This document shows, piece after piece, positions 52,360 to 61,603 of a DNA stretch of 64,000 nucleotides. Source of the stretch: Fimbriimonas sp. (GTDB lineage: Bacteria; Armatimonadota; Fimbriimonadia; Fimbriimonadales; Fimbriimonadaceae); the NCBI GenBank assembly GCA_031292555.1, contig JARLGV010000050.1:1-64000 (forward strand), read 5' to 3'. A model generated the notes under the pieces. It was not told the DNA's origin and made no database searches. It saw only the letters and a list, made by a program, of their open reading frames with translations. The translations under genes and the position numbers were made by a program. Each line of letters opens with the position of its first letter. The first letter of the stretch is position 1.

Positions 52360-54504
52360 ATGATTTTGAATCGCATTCCCACGCTCCCTCGGACCGATCT
52401 TCAGGTTCCTCCTTCTTTGGAACTCCTTAAGAAGATCGCACTTAACATGCATTGGGCCTGGAATCGCGAGGCGCTCGATCTCCTCCGTGAGATCGATCCG
52501 GTACGATTCGATGCCGGTCTCCCTCCGGTTTCGTTGCTCCGTGAATCGGCGAAGATCGAGCGCCTCAGCAAAGATGCTGCTTACATTAAGCGCGTCGAGC
52601 ACGTTGCAGGGCGCCTGCAGGCATATCTCGACACTCCTGACCGGGAGTGGAAGGGGATGAGCCACGAGCACCCGGCCGCCTACTTCTGTGCTGAATACGG
52701 CATCCATGAGTCTTTCGCTCAGTACTGTGGAGGCCTTGGAATCTTGGCCGGCGACCACTGCAAGGAGGCATCCGATCAGCATTTGCCTTTCTTGGGTATT
52801 GGCATCTTCTATCGCCTTGGTTACTTCCGCCAAAGCATCGATCAGGAAGGTCGACAGGAGCACGTCTACACCGAATTCGACTATCGCGATCATGCTCTCC
52901 AGAGGGTCGCCGATCCTAAGACTGGTGCAGAGATGTTCGTCGAGCTTCAGCTGCCAGGGAGAGTGCTTCGGGTTGCGGTATGGTGCATGGCAATCGGACG
53001 AGTGCCCCTTCTGCTTTTGGACACCAATATCCCGGAGAACGCCTCCGAGGACCGCGCCATCTCTGCGCAGCTATACATGCTCGGAAGGGAAACGCGGTTC
53101 CTCCAGGAGTTAGTGCTGGGAGTGGGCGGCGCGAGAGTTCTGTCCACACTCGGTATCGAGCCCGGTGTTTGTCACATGAACGAGGGGCATTCGGCGTTGC
53201 TGTTAGTGGAACGACTTCGCGAAATGGTTTCAAAGGGCGCGTCGTGGCCCAAAGCGTGCAAGGAGATTCAGCAAAGATCGGTTCTGACCATCCATACGCC
53301 CGTTCCAGAAGGCAACGAGCGTTTCGATACCAAGCTCGTGAAGATGATCCTCGAACCGATAATGGAGGGATCGAGCATCAAAGTCTCGACTCTTCTGAAG
53401 ATGGGACGGGATTCGGTGAACGACCCTAACGTGTTCGATATGACGGCGTTCGCTTTACGCCTATCGAAGGCGGCCAACGGAGTCAGTATTCTCCACGGGA
53501 GTACTGCCCATAACACTTGGCACCCGGTCGTTGGACGACCAGTGGGCGCCGTCACGAATGGCGTCCACATGCCCACATGGCTTGGGCCACAAGTGCGCGC
53601 ATTGTACGAGGGTGTCGGGGCGACTTTCGAGCCTGCGACCGCACTTGTATTGACCGCAAGAAAGCAGGGTCGAAGCGTGTGGTCAAAGATCGAGGAAGTC
53701 GACGACGAGGCCCTGTGGCTAGCCCACGTGTCGCAGAAGAGAGCTTTGATCGAATTCGCAAACGCTCGACTCGTTAAGCACCACGTGCGTCACGGCGAAT
53801 CGCCGACCCAGCTCAAGGAGTTGGCAAGTTACCTGGATCCAGATGCGTTTATTATCGGATTCGCTCGCCGGTTTGCACCATATAAGCGGGCAGGCCTGCT
53901 CTTCACCGACTCGAAGCGAATCTTGAGGTTGCTGAGGGCAACGGGTCGGCCGGTTCAAATCATATACTCCGGCAAAGCTCACCCCGGTGACCGAGTCGGG
54001 CAGGGCTTGATCAAGGACGTGTTCGAAAAGACGCTCGATCCCCAATTCAAAGGCAAGGTGTTTGTACTGGAGGATCACGATATCGCGGTTGGTAAGGCAC
54101 TTGTTCAAGGGGTGGATCTATGGATCAACAACCCGCTTCGTCCTCTGGAGGCTTCGGGAACAAGTGGTATGAAGGCCGCTGCCAACGGAGTGCCGAACGC
54201 CTCGATTCTAGACGGATGGTGGGACGAAGCATTCGAGGCAGGGACACTTGGCCAAAACGGCTTCGCGGTTGGACGGAGGGAGAATCAGAAGGGCCGGGCG
54301 GAACAGGATCGTTTCGATGCTGAGTCGCTCTATCGCGTCCTCGAGAGGGAAGTTGCCCCCCTCTACTGGCAGAGAGACGAGCGTGGCGTACCGACAGGAT
54401 GGCTCAGCGTAATGAAGCAGGCGATTGCTACAAGTCTCTATGCCTTTTCGACCGTGCGAATGCTAGAGGACTACGCCAGAGACATGTACTCCGACGCCGA
54501 CTAG
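52360..54504 (+). CDS. Glycogen/alpha-glucan phosphorylase (GT35)
   Basis: A 714-residue cytoplasmic enzyme of the bacterial/archaeal type with an N-terminal DUF3417-like domain (SLELLKKIALNMHWAWNREALDLLREIDP). Core motifs: PAAYFCAEYGIHESFAQYCGGLGILAGDHCKEASD, GVCHMNEGHSALLLVERL, GFARRFAPYKRAGLLF, and the PLP lysine in GTSGMKAAANG (K605). It releases glucose 1-phosphate from alpha-1,4-glucans using phosphate. It is shorter than E. coli GlgP (about 800-815) as usual for this type. A perfect palindrome precedes it and the ArsR gene follows, so control by sugar state is likely. Confidence 0.94.
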   Translation: MILNRIPTLPRTDLQVPPSLELLKKIALNMHWAWNREALDLLREIDPVRFDAGLPPVSLLRESAKIERLSKDAAYIKRVEHVAGRLQAYLDTPDREWKGMSHEHPAAYFCAEYGIHESFAQYCGGLGILAGDHCKEASDQHLPFLGIGIFYRLGYFRQSIDQEGRQEHVYTEFDYRDHALQRVADPKTGAEMFVELQLPGRVLRVAVWCMAIGRVPLLLLDTNIPENASEDRAISAQLYMLGRETRFLQELVLGVGGARVLSTLGIEPGVCHMNEGHSALLLVERLREMVSKGASWPKACKEIQQRSVLTIHTPVPEGNERFDTKLVKMILEPIMEGSSIKVSTLLKMGRDSVNDPNVFDMTAFALRLSKAANGVSILHGSTAHNTWHPVVGRPVGAVTNGVHMPTWLGPQVRALYEGVGATFEPATALVLTARKQGRSVWSKIEEVDDEALWLAHVSQKRALIEFANARLVKHHVRHGESPTQLKELASYLDPDAFIIGFARRFAPYKRAGLLFTDSKRILRLLRATGRPVQIIYSGKAHPGDRVGQGLIKDVFEKTLDPQFKGKVFVLEDHDIAVGKALVQGVDLWINNPLRPLEASGTSGMKAAANGVPNASILDGWWDEAFEAGTLGQNGFAVGRRENQKGRAEQDRFDAESLYRVLEREVAPLYWQRDERGVPTGWLSVMKQAIATSLYAFSTVRMLEDYARDMYSDAD

Positions 54505-54526
54505 CCCAGTGCCAGCAATGCACGTT

Positions 54527-54569
54527 TATGTCGCCATAGAAAGCTATGGCGACATAGAAACCTATGGTA
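54527..54569. promoter_or_regulatory. Long inverted-repeat operator before the small ArsR gene
   Basis: A 13-bp perfect inverted repeat (54527-54539 with 54544-54556), loop AAAG, has arms TATGTCGCCATAG and CTATGGCGACATA. A third half-copy, ACATAGAAACCTATGG (54554-54569), continues the pattern, so CATAGAAA occurs twice at a 19-20 base spacing. A TATCAT (54567-54572) could be the -10, putting transcription at or next to the GTG at 54580. It could also end the phosphorylase message. Confidence 0.6.
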
Positions 54570-54579
54570 TCATGCTCCG

Positions 54580-55143
54580 GTGCGCGAAGGAGAGGTGAGG
54601 CTGGCCGATACAAAGCAGTGGAAAGCAGTATCCCATCCAACGCGCTTAGCTATCTTGCGACAACTCGATAGCGGTGAAAGGACGAATGAGGAACTTGCAA
54701 AAGCCCTCGGCATCGTTTCGGGAAAGCTCCACTACCACACTAAGCGGTTGCTCGAAGCTGGACTGATCGAACACTCTGGGGTCCGCCGCAAAGGCGTTCT
54801 GACGGAGAAGCCCTATCGCCGCGTGCCGGGAGGATATGAGATACCGATACAAGAGGATGGAACTGTCCCTCCTTTGTATCCGATGCTCCAGCATGGACTG
54901 GCCATGTATCGCGAGACTTGGGAAACCGTTGAGAAAGGAGAGTTTCCCCAGTTAGGCTACAACTTCGTTATTGCGGTGACCGAGGAGATCGAACGGCAAC
55001 TCTTCGATGACTTGAAAGCCGTGTATGAGAGGATGGTCTCGTACCAAGACGATCCCGATGCACGCGGGCCCAAGAAGGTCGCATTGACCGCCCTCATTCA
55101 TCGGGTTTCCGCGCCTCTAGTCCCCGATCGTCAAAGGGGTTAG
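54580..55143 (+). CDS. Small ArsR-like winged-helix regulator
   Basis: A 187-residue protein. Residues about 10-75 form the winged helix (QWKAVSHPTRLAILRQLDSGERTNEELAKALGIVSGKLHYHTKRLLEAGLIE). The C-terminal half is helical with HPMLQHGLAMYRETW-like content and no metal-binding cysteines, so it is not a metal sensor. The GTG at 54580 is chosen; a second GTG at 54595 has a too-close AAGGAG. It is likely the binder of the repeat just upstream. It overlaps the convergent GH5-like gene by four bases. Target genes beyond itself are unknown; glycogen phosphorylase is the nearest candidate. Confidence 0.82.
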   Translation: MREGEVRLADTKQWKAVSHPTRLAILRQLDSGERTNEELAKALGIVSGKLHYHTKRLLEAGLIEHSGVRRKGVLTEKPYRRVPGGYEIPIQEDGTVPPLYPMLQHGLAMYRETWETVEKGEFPQLGYNFVIAVTEEIERQLFDDLKAVYERMVSYQDDPDARGPKKVALTALIHRVSAPLVPDRQRG

Positions 55144-57392
55144 CGGCCGATCCAGACCGCAATCTCGCTTGAGTCGGCGGGTACGGAGAAAGTCAAGGTA
55201 GATCGCCCTCGGCATGCCTCAGTTGGCCCAAGCCATCTGGCCTCCGAGATATCGAACGCCCTATACTTGGTCGCACCGGGCGGTACTTGAAGGTCAAATG
55301 ACCTATGCTGCGTGCCGGCGTTGATTCGGAACCAGGCCAATGTTGCACGTGGCGTCGATAGGGTCGATAGCCTTCTAGTCGCATTTGGCACGGCAATCTT
55401 GATCTCGGCTCGGCCCGCTAGATCATGCCAAGGTGACTCCGCACAGAACTGGTTCATGACCTTGAGCGTATGAAGCATGCCGTCGGTCACATGGTGCGGG
55501 TTTCGATAGGGCCACCGTGTCCCCGGCCCGGCTCCTCCAGCCATCAGGTGGGCCCATGACATATCGTGGAAGACTTGATCGTCGAGTGCCTCATCGTCGA
55601 TCCAGTGATCGATGGGGCCGCTTTCTCCGTCCAGGACCGGCCGATCGTCGCAAAGCTGGCCCCTGGCATACACGACCCCCTCGGCAAAATCTGCGCCTGC
55701 CTGCTCAGCTTGGCCGGCACGCGTCGCTCTCGACGCCCCTAGGTAGAGGTGCATCGTGGCGAAGTCGAGATCGCGTCTTCGGAAAGCTGTCTCGGCATTG
55801 AGGCCCGCCGGCTCCGGGCTCGAAAAGCTGACAGTTAATAGGTGGCTGTGCCCCCACTTGGCAGCCTCATACAGCCGAATTTCTTTGGCTACTTCAGCGA
55901 CCCAGTCCCGAATCTGCTCCGGCGATCCACCCCACCAAAGATCGATCTCGTTCATGATTTCCCACGCGAAAATCGTGTCCGTATTGCCGTACCGGTCGAC
56001 AAGGAACTTCAAACGGCGTTTCTCGAGTTCGACGAGCTTGCGTGACGTTAGGAAGTCGATCGGTTTCTCGATCGGCCCGCCGTTCTGGCTCCAGTAAGGA
56101 GACGTCTCTTTGCGGAGGCTCATCCAAAACGTGTCGTAAGGAGTCATCCAAAGTCGAATGCCGTGGTCACGCGCCGACCGGACGATATTGTCAAGCCAGA
56201 TCAGATGCTCGGGTCTGATCGTACCGACCGGATCTTCGAGATTGCCACTCGGTGGCGTCTCAACCATCAAGCGAATGACGTTAACCCCGTTTGCGGCCAG
56301 CTTGGCGAACCAACGGTCGGTTCGTGCCGGATCGTAGTCGTCCCGCAATGGATCCGATTCCACGAGTTCCGGCCAGTCTGGATTGTGATTAGCGCCGATC
56401 GGAATAAACGGCTTGCCATCCCGGTGGGCAAAGTACCTGCCCCCCTTCATAATGGTGAGCCAGTCTTGGCTGGTGGACTCAACCGCGAATAGCGGACCGG
56501 GGTGCTGAGCCCATTTGACAAGGGGAGCGCGCGATCGGTCGTATTCCGCTCCAATCAACTTCGCCGAGGATTCAGCCGCCAGGCTTAGCCGATCCAAATT
56601 GGAGTCCGTCGCATCGATCTCTCTTGCGCTACGCGTCAGGGCGTGTTCCAGCCGTTCCGGCTCATGTGCCCGCTCCTTAAGGTGGGCGAGGAATCGAATG
56701 GCTCTTTCCCTGTTCGTCCGGTACTCCTGCCATCCATGGACGTCCCATGCGCCAGAACTTCCTGCTATGCGGCGAACACTGGAGAGGGAATCGTGTCTCG
56801 TCGGATCGATGGCCAAGGCTTCGGTAAGGCCGTTCCCGCCGACCAATCGTGCCATGAGCCCCCAGTCACCGTCTCCCTGCTCGATCTTGAAGAGCAAGCG
56901 GTTGTTTCCTTTCCTTAGTGTGAGAGCAACCGAATCTTCGTCCCGCTTGATTCCGCGAGCGATCTGCTTGGCGAATACCTGGTTGCCGTTGAGATAGACC
57001 TTTGCTCCGTCGTCGCTCCCGAAAAGTAGGCGAACCGTCTGAGCATTTGGACTTACGATCGTTGCGAAGCAGTACGCGATACCCGGATCGTTCCAGCGAA
57101 AGAGTCCCTTCAGATCGATCCCTCGCTTGACGGTGCCGGTCGACAACTGCCAGTGAAACGCACCATTTGTTTGGCCCTCGTGCGGATTCGCTTCAGCCTC
57201 GCCGCCCAGATAGTCGGTGCGAAAGCCGGTGCCGCGCAGTTGGAGGGCGCCTTTGTTTGGGTAGGGGCCGGCGACCAGCCATGCAAGAATGTCACCTTCC
57301 GAACCTAGGCGGACCGAAAGGTCGGCAACAGGTTCTGGGTGCATCGATGTCACGATACCGAATGATAGAAGCACGGAGAAGAGAAGATACAT
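55140..57392 (-). CDS. Secreted GH5-like clan GH-A glycoside hydrolase
   Basis: A 750-residue protein with a signal peptide (MYLLFSVLLSFGIVTSMHPEP). An N-terminal beta domain (to about 190) has a sugar-binding-like sandwich (VYLNGNQVFAKQIARGIKRDEDSVALTLRKGNNRLLFKIEQGDGDW). The barrel follows (about 320-690): FAWEIMNEIDLWWGG (acid/base E482) and PVLDGESGPIDHW (nucleophile E590). The fold fits GH5/GH-A; substrate could be a mannan, galactan or glucan. It is the last gene of the minus-strand operon, 12 bases after the MalG-type permease, so it belongs to the sugar-uptake locus. Confidence 0.83.
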   Translation of the reverse strand: MYLLFSVLLSFGIVTSMHPEPVADLSVRLGSEGDILAWLVAGPYPNKGALQLRGTGFRTDYLGGEAEANPHEGQTNGAFHWQLSTGTVKRGIDLKGLFRWNDPGIAYCFATIVSPNAQTVRLLFGSDDGAKVYLNGNQVFAKQIARGIKRDEDSVALTLRKGNNRLLFKIEQGDGDWGLMARLVGGNGLTEALAIDPTRHDSLSSVRRIAGSSGAWDVHGWQEYRTNRERAIRFLAHLKERAHEPERLEHALTRSAREIDATDSNLDRLSLAAESSAKLIGAEYDRSRAPLVKWAQHPGPLFAVESTSQDWLTIMKGGRYFAHRDGKPFIPIGANHNPDWPELVESDPLRDDYDPARTDRWFAKLAANGVNVIRLMVETPPSGNLEDPVGTIRPEHLIWLDNIVRSARDHGIRLWMTPYDTFWMSLRKETSPYWSQNGGPIEKPIDFLTSRKLVELEKRRLKFLVDRYGNTDTIFAWEIMNEIDLWWGGSPEQIRDWVAEVAKEIRLYEAAKWGHSHLLTVSFSSPEPAGLNAETAFRRRDLDFATMHLYLGASRATRAGQAEQAGADFAEGVVYARGQLCDDRPVLDGESGPIDHWIDDEALDDQVFHDMSWAHLMAGGAGPGTRWPYRNPHHVTDGMLHTLKVMNQFCAESPWHDLAGRAEIKIAVPNATRRLSTLSTPRATLAWFRINAGTQHRSFDLQVPPGATKYRAFDISEARWLGPTEACRGRSTLTFSVPADSSEIAVWIGR

Positions 57393-57404
57393 GGTTTCAA
57401 CGGA

Positions 57405-58250
57405 TCACCCTTTGAGGCCCTGTAAGGCGATACCTTCAGTGATCCTCTTCTGGAAGATAAGGAATGCGATGATCATCGGCAGCGTGGTCACAGCGGCCGC
57501 CGCCATCGTCAGCCCATACTGAAGAGTGTAGCGACCTTGGAATATTGTCAATCCGACGGGTAACGTCCTCATCGCCACGTCGTCCGTGACGATGAGGGGC
57601 CAGACGAAGTCGTTCCATGACGCCATGAACGTGAAGATTGCCAGGGCGGCAAGCGCCGGCTTGCTCAAAGGCACGATAATTCGAGAGAAAATCGTAAAGT
57701 ATCCCGCCCCGTCGAGGAACGCTGCTTCCTCAAGTTCGACTGGCAGCTGAAGGAAGAACTGACGCAATAGGAAGACGCCAAATGCCCCGCCCAAGCCCGG
57801 CAATACTATGCCCGGATAGGTGTTGAACAAGCCGAGCTTCTGAACGATTAGGAAGACCGGGATCAACATGACTTGTCCCGGCACCATCATGGTGGAGAGC
57901 ACAAGAAAGAAGAGCGGCTCACGGTATCTGAACTTGAGTCGTGCAAAGGCGTAGGCTGCCATACTCGCTACCGCTAGTACCAAAAGTGTCGCGACGAGAG
58001 AAATACCTACCGAGTTCAGAAACCACCTTACGACTGGGAATTCCTCGAGATGATCTGGACTGAATAGGCTCAGGTAGTTTTCGAGCGTCGGATGGCCGGG
58101 TAACCAATGCGGAGTCGAGCTCATTACCTCGCCCTCCGGTTTGAAGGAAGTCTCCAGCATCCAAACAAGCGGAGCCGCCATCAAGACCGCACCGCATGCC
58201 ATGACGAATTGGGTGGTCCACCGGGTCAGTTGGGGTCCCAGAGAACGCAT
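57405..58250 (-). CDS. ABC sugar transporter permease, MalG type
   Basis: A 281-residue membrane protein with six helices. The N-terminal part shows WMLETSFKPEGEVMSSTPHWLPGHPTLENY, and the ATPase-contacting EAA loop is LPVELEEAAFLDGAGYFTIFSRIIVPLSKPALAALAIF. This is the MalG-type (BPD_transp_1) member of a carbohydrate importer. Its MalF-type partner and binding protein are on the opposite strand at 62823-63695 and 61600-62826. No ATPase gene is in the window, so a shared MsmX-like ATPase elsewhere is likely. It lies 10 bases after the small lipoprotein gene and 12 before the GH5-like gene. Confidence 0.92.
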   Translation of the reverse strand: MRSLGPQLTRWTTQFVMACGAVLMAAPLVWMLETSFKPEGEVMSSTPHWLPGHPTLENYLSLFSPDHLEEFPVVRWFLNSVGISLVATLLVLAVASMAAYAFARLKFRYREPLFFLVLSTMMVPGQVMLIPVFLIVQKLGLFNTYPGIVLPGLGGAFGVFLLRQFFLQLPVELEEAAFLDGAGYFTIFSRIIVPLSKPALAALAIFTFMASWNDFVWPLIVTDDVAMRTLPVGLTIFQGRYTLQYGLTMAAAAVTTLPMIIAFLIFQKRITEGIALQGLKG

Positions 58251-58260
58251 TGCTTTAGGG

Positions 58261-58446
58261 TTACTTCGAGGGTGCAGTCGTAGACGGCTTGTAGTTGGCG
58301 CGATCGCGCGTCTCCTGCTGCCGGATTTGGTTCATCTTGTCAGGGTTGATAGGATTATCGTTCGTCGCGTTGCAGCCAACGATTGGCAATGCGATCGAAA
58401 AACCGACTAGAGCCAGGCAAATCGAGTGTCTTGTGGAGAGCTTCAT
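58261..58446 (-). CDS. Small lipoprotein of unknown function
   Basis: A 61-residue protein with an N-terminal signal (MKLSTRHSICLALVGFSIALPIVGC) ending in a lipobox, PIVGC, so about 37 residues remain after cleavage: NATNDNPINPDKMNQIRQQETRDRANYKPS. The tail is charged and probably helical. I recognise no family. Its place between the large pseudopilin and the MalG-type gene, with a 10-base gap downstream, indicates a shared transcript. A role as a pilin- or transporter-associated factor is inference from position. Confidence 0.72.
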   Translation of the reverse strand: MKLSTRHSICLALVGFSIALPIVGCNATNDNPINPDKMNQIRQQETRDRANYKPSTTAPSK

Positions 58447-58465
58447 GTGGTTTCTCTAAACGGAA

Positions 58466-58490
58466 GGCTTCGCCGGTATTCGGCGAAGCC
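58466..58490 (-). terminator. Perfect 10-bp hairpin between pseudopilin and lipoprotein
   Basis: GGCTTCGCCG (58466-58475) pairs with CGGCGAAGCC (58481-58490), loop of five. It starts 12 bases after the pilin stop. There is no T-run, so it may act as an RNA stabiliser or partial terminator that keeps pilin mRNA above that of the downstream transport genes. Confidence 0.5.
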
Positions 58491-58502
58491 CGCATGAGGT
58501 TG

Positions 58503-59381
58503 TTAGGGAACGAGTGCGGGGTCGCAGTTGCCCCAAGTGCCCCAGTTGTCGATCCACGGATTTGCGTTGGGATTTGCCGACATAGTAGGGTTGGTATTCG
58601 GGTCAACCCAGCGGCTGATCGTGGGATCGACGTCGTAGATCCACTCCCAGAAGCCGAGTTCCTTGAACAGAACGGCATGGCGCATCTTGAACTTCGCGTG
58701 GCCGTCCGCGAACGTATAGTTGTCGCCGCCGTCGTGGGTGAAGCCGATCCAAGCATCGTCGGAGTCGTTAGCCTTGGTAGACCCGTCCCCGAAACCGCTC
58801 ATTCGAGGAAGGGTAACCGCCTCGCGAACTGTCGTGGCTCGCCCCTGGAAGGTGATGAAGTCGCCTGGCTTGCTGACAGCCGTCAGCGACTTGTTGCTGC
58901 CGCAGCCATTCATGACATAGCTGGTTCGTCCGGCAGCTTTGTTGTTCGTTATCGGCGCCAAGTCTGCTGAAGTGTCGTTCTGCGCTGAAATGCAGACGTA
59001 CATGTCCATGCTTTTGATATACGGGTAGAGTTCTGCGCCCCAGTTCTGAGCCGCGCCTGGGTCCATGAATCCGAGTGGAGCGTTCGCTCCCCCGCCGTAT
59101 CCCCACACTCCACCGTTGAGCCCAGTCCAAGGCTCGAGAGCGGTCCATCCACCCCACGGCTGCGGCACAAGGCCCTCGCCGTTTGATGGCGACATATCGT
59201 CCGAGTCGCCGCCGTACATCACGAATGCCAGTCCCATCTGCTTGATGTTGCTCAAGCATGTCGTCTTCTTGGCCGCTTTCTTCGCCGAAGCAAAGACGGG
59301 GAAGAGGATCGACGCAAGGATTGCGATGATAGCGATGACAACCAATAACTCAATGAGCGTAAATGCATTGCGTCTTTGCAT
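58503..59381 (-). CDS. Large pseudopilin (DUF1559-like), part of a sugar-uptake operon
   Basis: A 292-residue protein beginning [63 protein letters not shown]. The leader, Glu5 and hydrophobic helix are those of a prepilin; the long C-terminal domain contains the [22 protein letters not shown] end typical of this family. Its ATG has AGGAG 10 bases upstream and lies 2 bases after the ArsR-type stop (59384), so the two are surely co-transcribed. A lipoprotein, permease and GH5-like enzyme follow. It is probably a surface fibre or adhesin subunit made when the sugar is present. Prepilin peptidase is not in the window. Confidence 0.9.
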   Translation of the reverse strand: MQRRNAFTLIELLVVIAIIAILASILFPVFASAKKAAKKTTCLSNIKQMGLAFVMYGGDSDDMSPSNGEGLVPQPWGGWTALEPWTGLNGGVWGYGGGANAPLGFMDPGAAQNWGAELYPYIKSMDMYVCISAQNDTSADLAPITNNKAAGRTSYVMNGCGSNKSLTAVSKPGDFITFQGRATTVREAVTLPRMSGFGDGSTKANDSDDAWIGFTHDGGDNYTFADGHAKFKMRHAVLFKELGFWEWIYDVDPTISRWVDPNTNPTMSANPNANPWIDNWGTWGNCDPALVP

Positions 59382-59383
59382 GT

Positions 59384-60376
59384 TTATGAATCTCCTGAAG
59401 AAATGAGAAGGTCGTCGGTCGACTCACCGCGACGGTCGACTCCCTTCTTGCGTGAATAAAACAGTCGCAGGACGAGATCCTGCGGGTAGTTGCCGAAACC
59501 TCGGCCGAACAGGTTGAAGCCACCTTGGTGCTCGGCATCGGGCTTCACGCCGATGCGGATACTCAGCGGCTGTTGGGGAAAGACCATCAGCCGGGAGAGG
59601 GTAACGTCGGACACCTTTGTGCCGTCCACATACGAGCCGGTCTCGTCGACCGACCAGATCTTGAGCAGTCCGAACTGGGTCATGTGCTCGACCCACCAAT
59701 CCGGAGTTAGCAGCCCTCGGCGGCCGCCAAAATCCCCGGGGCTCGTCCAGGTGCCTACTTCGATCCCGTTGATCCAAATCGTGAGGTCGGACGGCCAATC
59801 CGGGTTGTGGTCAGGCGCCTCGGAACAGACCTCCATGGACAGCTCAAGCCGATCGACTTCCATCGAAGTCGGGAGGTCGTTGGGAAACATGTACTCGACG
59901 AAACCGGTGGCCATCCAGAGGATCTCAGCAGTCGCTCGTTCCGGATCGTAGAACGACTGAGGTTTGTCGAGGAAACCGATGAACTTGGTGCGATTGGCTA
60001 GCCCGCAGGTTCCCCCAGGGCTGGCCAATGTATACAGGCCAAGTGGCATCGTCACTTCGTCGACGCGGTCCTCGGTAGCAGTCGGCGACGCGATCTTAAT
60101 GATCAACCGGTTGCGGCGCAAGTGACACCGCTTTTGCATCCCCTGGAGACCGGGCATGTATTCGCTGCGAACCAAACCGGCTTGTTCCAATATCTGAATG
60201 TGCTTCGTGACGGTCGGCTGCGAGATACCGAGTTCCGCACCCAACTCGTTGATGTTTTTGTCGCCCGATGCAAGAAGTTGCAGGATGACGATGCGGGAAT
60301 CGAGGGCCAGCGCTCGGAAAACCTCGAGCGCTTCATCGATGCTCAGTTCCAGTATGTGGCTTTCGGATTGGCTCAT
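59384..60376 (-). CDS. ArsR-type regulator with long C-terminal domain
   Basis: A 330-residue protein. Residues about 12-85 form the ArsR winged helix ([55 protein letters not shown]). The remaining 240 residues are a beta-rich domain ([53 protein letters not shown]). Related long ArsR proteins are known near arabinose- or glycan-utilisation genes, and the extra domain is likely a sugar sensor. It heads the minus-strand operon and is divergent from GH43. The palindrome at 60392-60417 suits its own control. It has no Cys-based metal site. Confidence 0.88.
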   Translation of the reverse strand: MSQSESHILELSIDEALEVFRALALDSRIVILQLLASGDKNINELGAELGISQPTVTKHIQILEQAGLVRSEYMPGLQGMQKRCHLRRNRLIIKIASPTATEDRVDEVTMPLGLYTLASPGGTCGLANRTKFIGFLDKPQSFYDPERATAEILWMATGFVEYMFPNDLPTSMEVDRLELSMEVCSEAPDHNPDWPSDLTIWINGIEVGTWTSPGDFGGRRGLLTPDWWVEHMTQFGLLKIWSVDETGSYVDGTKVSDVTLSRLMVFPQQPLSIRIGVKPDAEHQGGFNLFGRGFGNYPQDLVLRLFYSRKKGVDRRGESTDDLLISSGDS

Positions 60377-60391
60377 CGTTGGGCTCGGCTA

Positions 60392-60417
60392 TTATCATAG
60401 CACTGAAGGCATGATAA
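60392..60417. promoter_or_regulatory. Operator-like palindrome upstream of ArsR-type regulator
   Basis: TTATCAT (60392-60398) and ATGATAA (60411-60417) form 7-bp perfect arms with a 12-base spacer. It ends 16 bases before the ATG of the regulator. Autoregulation is the simplest reading. Confidence 0.5.
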
Positions 60418-60465
60418 CGAGAAATGCATTTTAGTGCCCAAGTCCACGACTTTCCGGAGCAAATG

Positions 60466-60523
60466 GGGTGCCCGAATTCAAATTAGGGTGCCTATATGCG
60501 AATATATGCGCTGAATGGCGCAT
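60466..60523 (+). promoter_or_regulatory. Direct and inverted repeats upstream of GH43
   Basis: GGGTGCC occurs at 60466-60472 and 60485-60491. TATATGCG repeats in tandem (60493-60510), and ATGCGC-TGAATG-GCGCAT (60506-60523) is a perfect 6-bp inverted repeat. All lie upstream of GH43 and suggest a second, distinct operator for the plus-strand operon. Confidence 0.4.
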
Positions 60524-60610
60524 GGAAGGCGAGGGTCTGCAGCTTCGGTGGCGGCTTTGGGTTGACTCATTAAGTATTCACGATTGTGTATGCTATCGGA
60601 CGGTTACCCA

Positions 60611-61603
60611 ATGGCGGTCGAATCGAATCAGGAACTAACGATCCAACGGAGGATAGGAGCCGGCAATCCTGTCTACAGTGGCTACCTCGCCGATCCTTTT
60701 GTCTTTGCCGCAGACGGAAACTACTTCGCAGTCGGGACGGGGCCAGGAACCGACGATATGGAACTCCCGTTGCTTCGGTCGGCCGACTTCATCCATTGGG
60801 AATCCATAGGCCATGCGTTGTCGACGCCCCACGTCGAAGGAGACTGCTTCTGGGCTCCGGAGGTGGCTTTCGCCGACGGCTGCTTCTACTTGTACTACTC
60901 GGTTGGTCACTCGGATTCCGGTCACCATCTTAGGGTGGCCGTCAGCCATCGACCTGAGGGCCCCTATGCCGATGTCGGCCATCCTGTCTTGAACCCCAAG
61001 TCGACACCGTTCGCGATTGATGCCAGCCCATTTCAGGACGTCGACGGGCAATGGTATTTGTACTACGCACGAGATTTTGTCGAACCGGATGCCGAAGGCC
61101 GTTCAGGAACCGGATTAGTGGTAGCCCCCTTGATCGACATGGTTCGTATCGAGGACGACTTCGAAATCGTGATGCGAGCGAGCCACGATTGGCAGCGATA
61201 TGAAGCTGATCGCCAAATTTACGGCGGAGTTTATGATTGGCACACTCTTGAGGGGCCCTCGGTTTTGCGGCGCGGCACGCGATACTACTGTTTCTATAGT
61301 GGCGGAAACTGGCAAAACGACAGTTACGGAGTGGATTGGCTCGTAGCCGACCATCCGATGGGGCCCTTTCGGGACACCAATCCTGGAAGTGGCCCTCGTG
61401 TTTTGACGACCATTCCCGGCAGCGTGATCGGACCCGGGCACAACTCATTCGTCCAAGGACCGGACGGCGCCACATATATCGCCTACCATGCTTGGGGACT
61501 CGATAGAGCCGCGCGCAGACTCTGCTTGGACTTAATACATTGGAGTGAAGCTGGGCCGATTTGCCTGGGGCCGACATGGAAGGGCTCGGCGGAGGACCAG
61601 TGA
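60611..61603 (+). CDS. GH43-family glycoside hydrolase (arabinofuranosidase/xylosidase/arabinanase-like)
   Basis: About 330 residues from the ATG at 60611 (MAVESNQELTIQRR); in-frame starts at 60590 and 60584 are possible. No signal peptide, so it acts inside the cell. The five-bladed propeller shows the three GH43 acids: LADPFVFAA (Asp base), FAIDASPFQDVDG (pKa-modulating Asp) and HTLEGPSVLRRG (Glu acid). It probably removes arabinose or xylose from imported oligosaccharides. It overlaps the binding-protein gene by four bases (GTGA at 61600-61603), making it the first gene of the plus-strand sugar operon. Confidence 0.88.
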   Translation: MAVESNQELTIQRRIGAGNPVYSGYLADPFVFAADGNYFAVGTGPGTDDMELPLLRSADFIHWESIGHALSTPHVEGDCFWAPEVAFADGCFYLYYSVGHSDSGHHLRVAVSHRPEGPYADVGHPVLNPKSTPFAIDASPFQDVDGQWYLYYARDFVEPDAEGRSGTGLVVAPLIDMVRIEDDFEIVMRASHDWQRYEADRQIYGGVYDWHTLEGPSVLRRGTRYYCFYSGGNWQNDSYGVDWLVADHPMGPFRDTNPGSGPRVLTTIPGSVIGPGHNSFVQGPDGATYIAYHAWGLDRAARRLCLDLIHWSEAGPICLGPTWKGSAEDQ

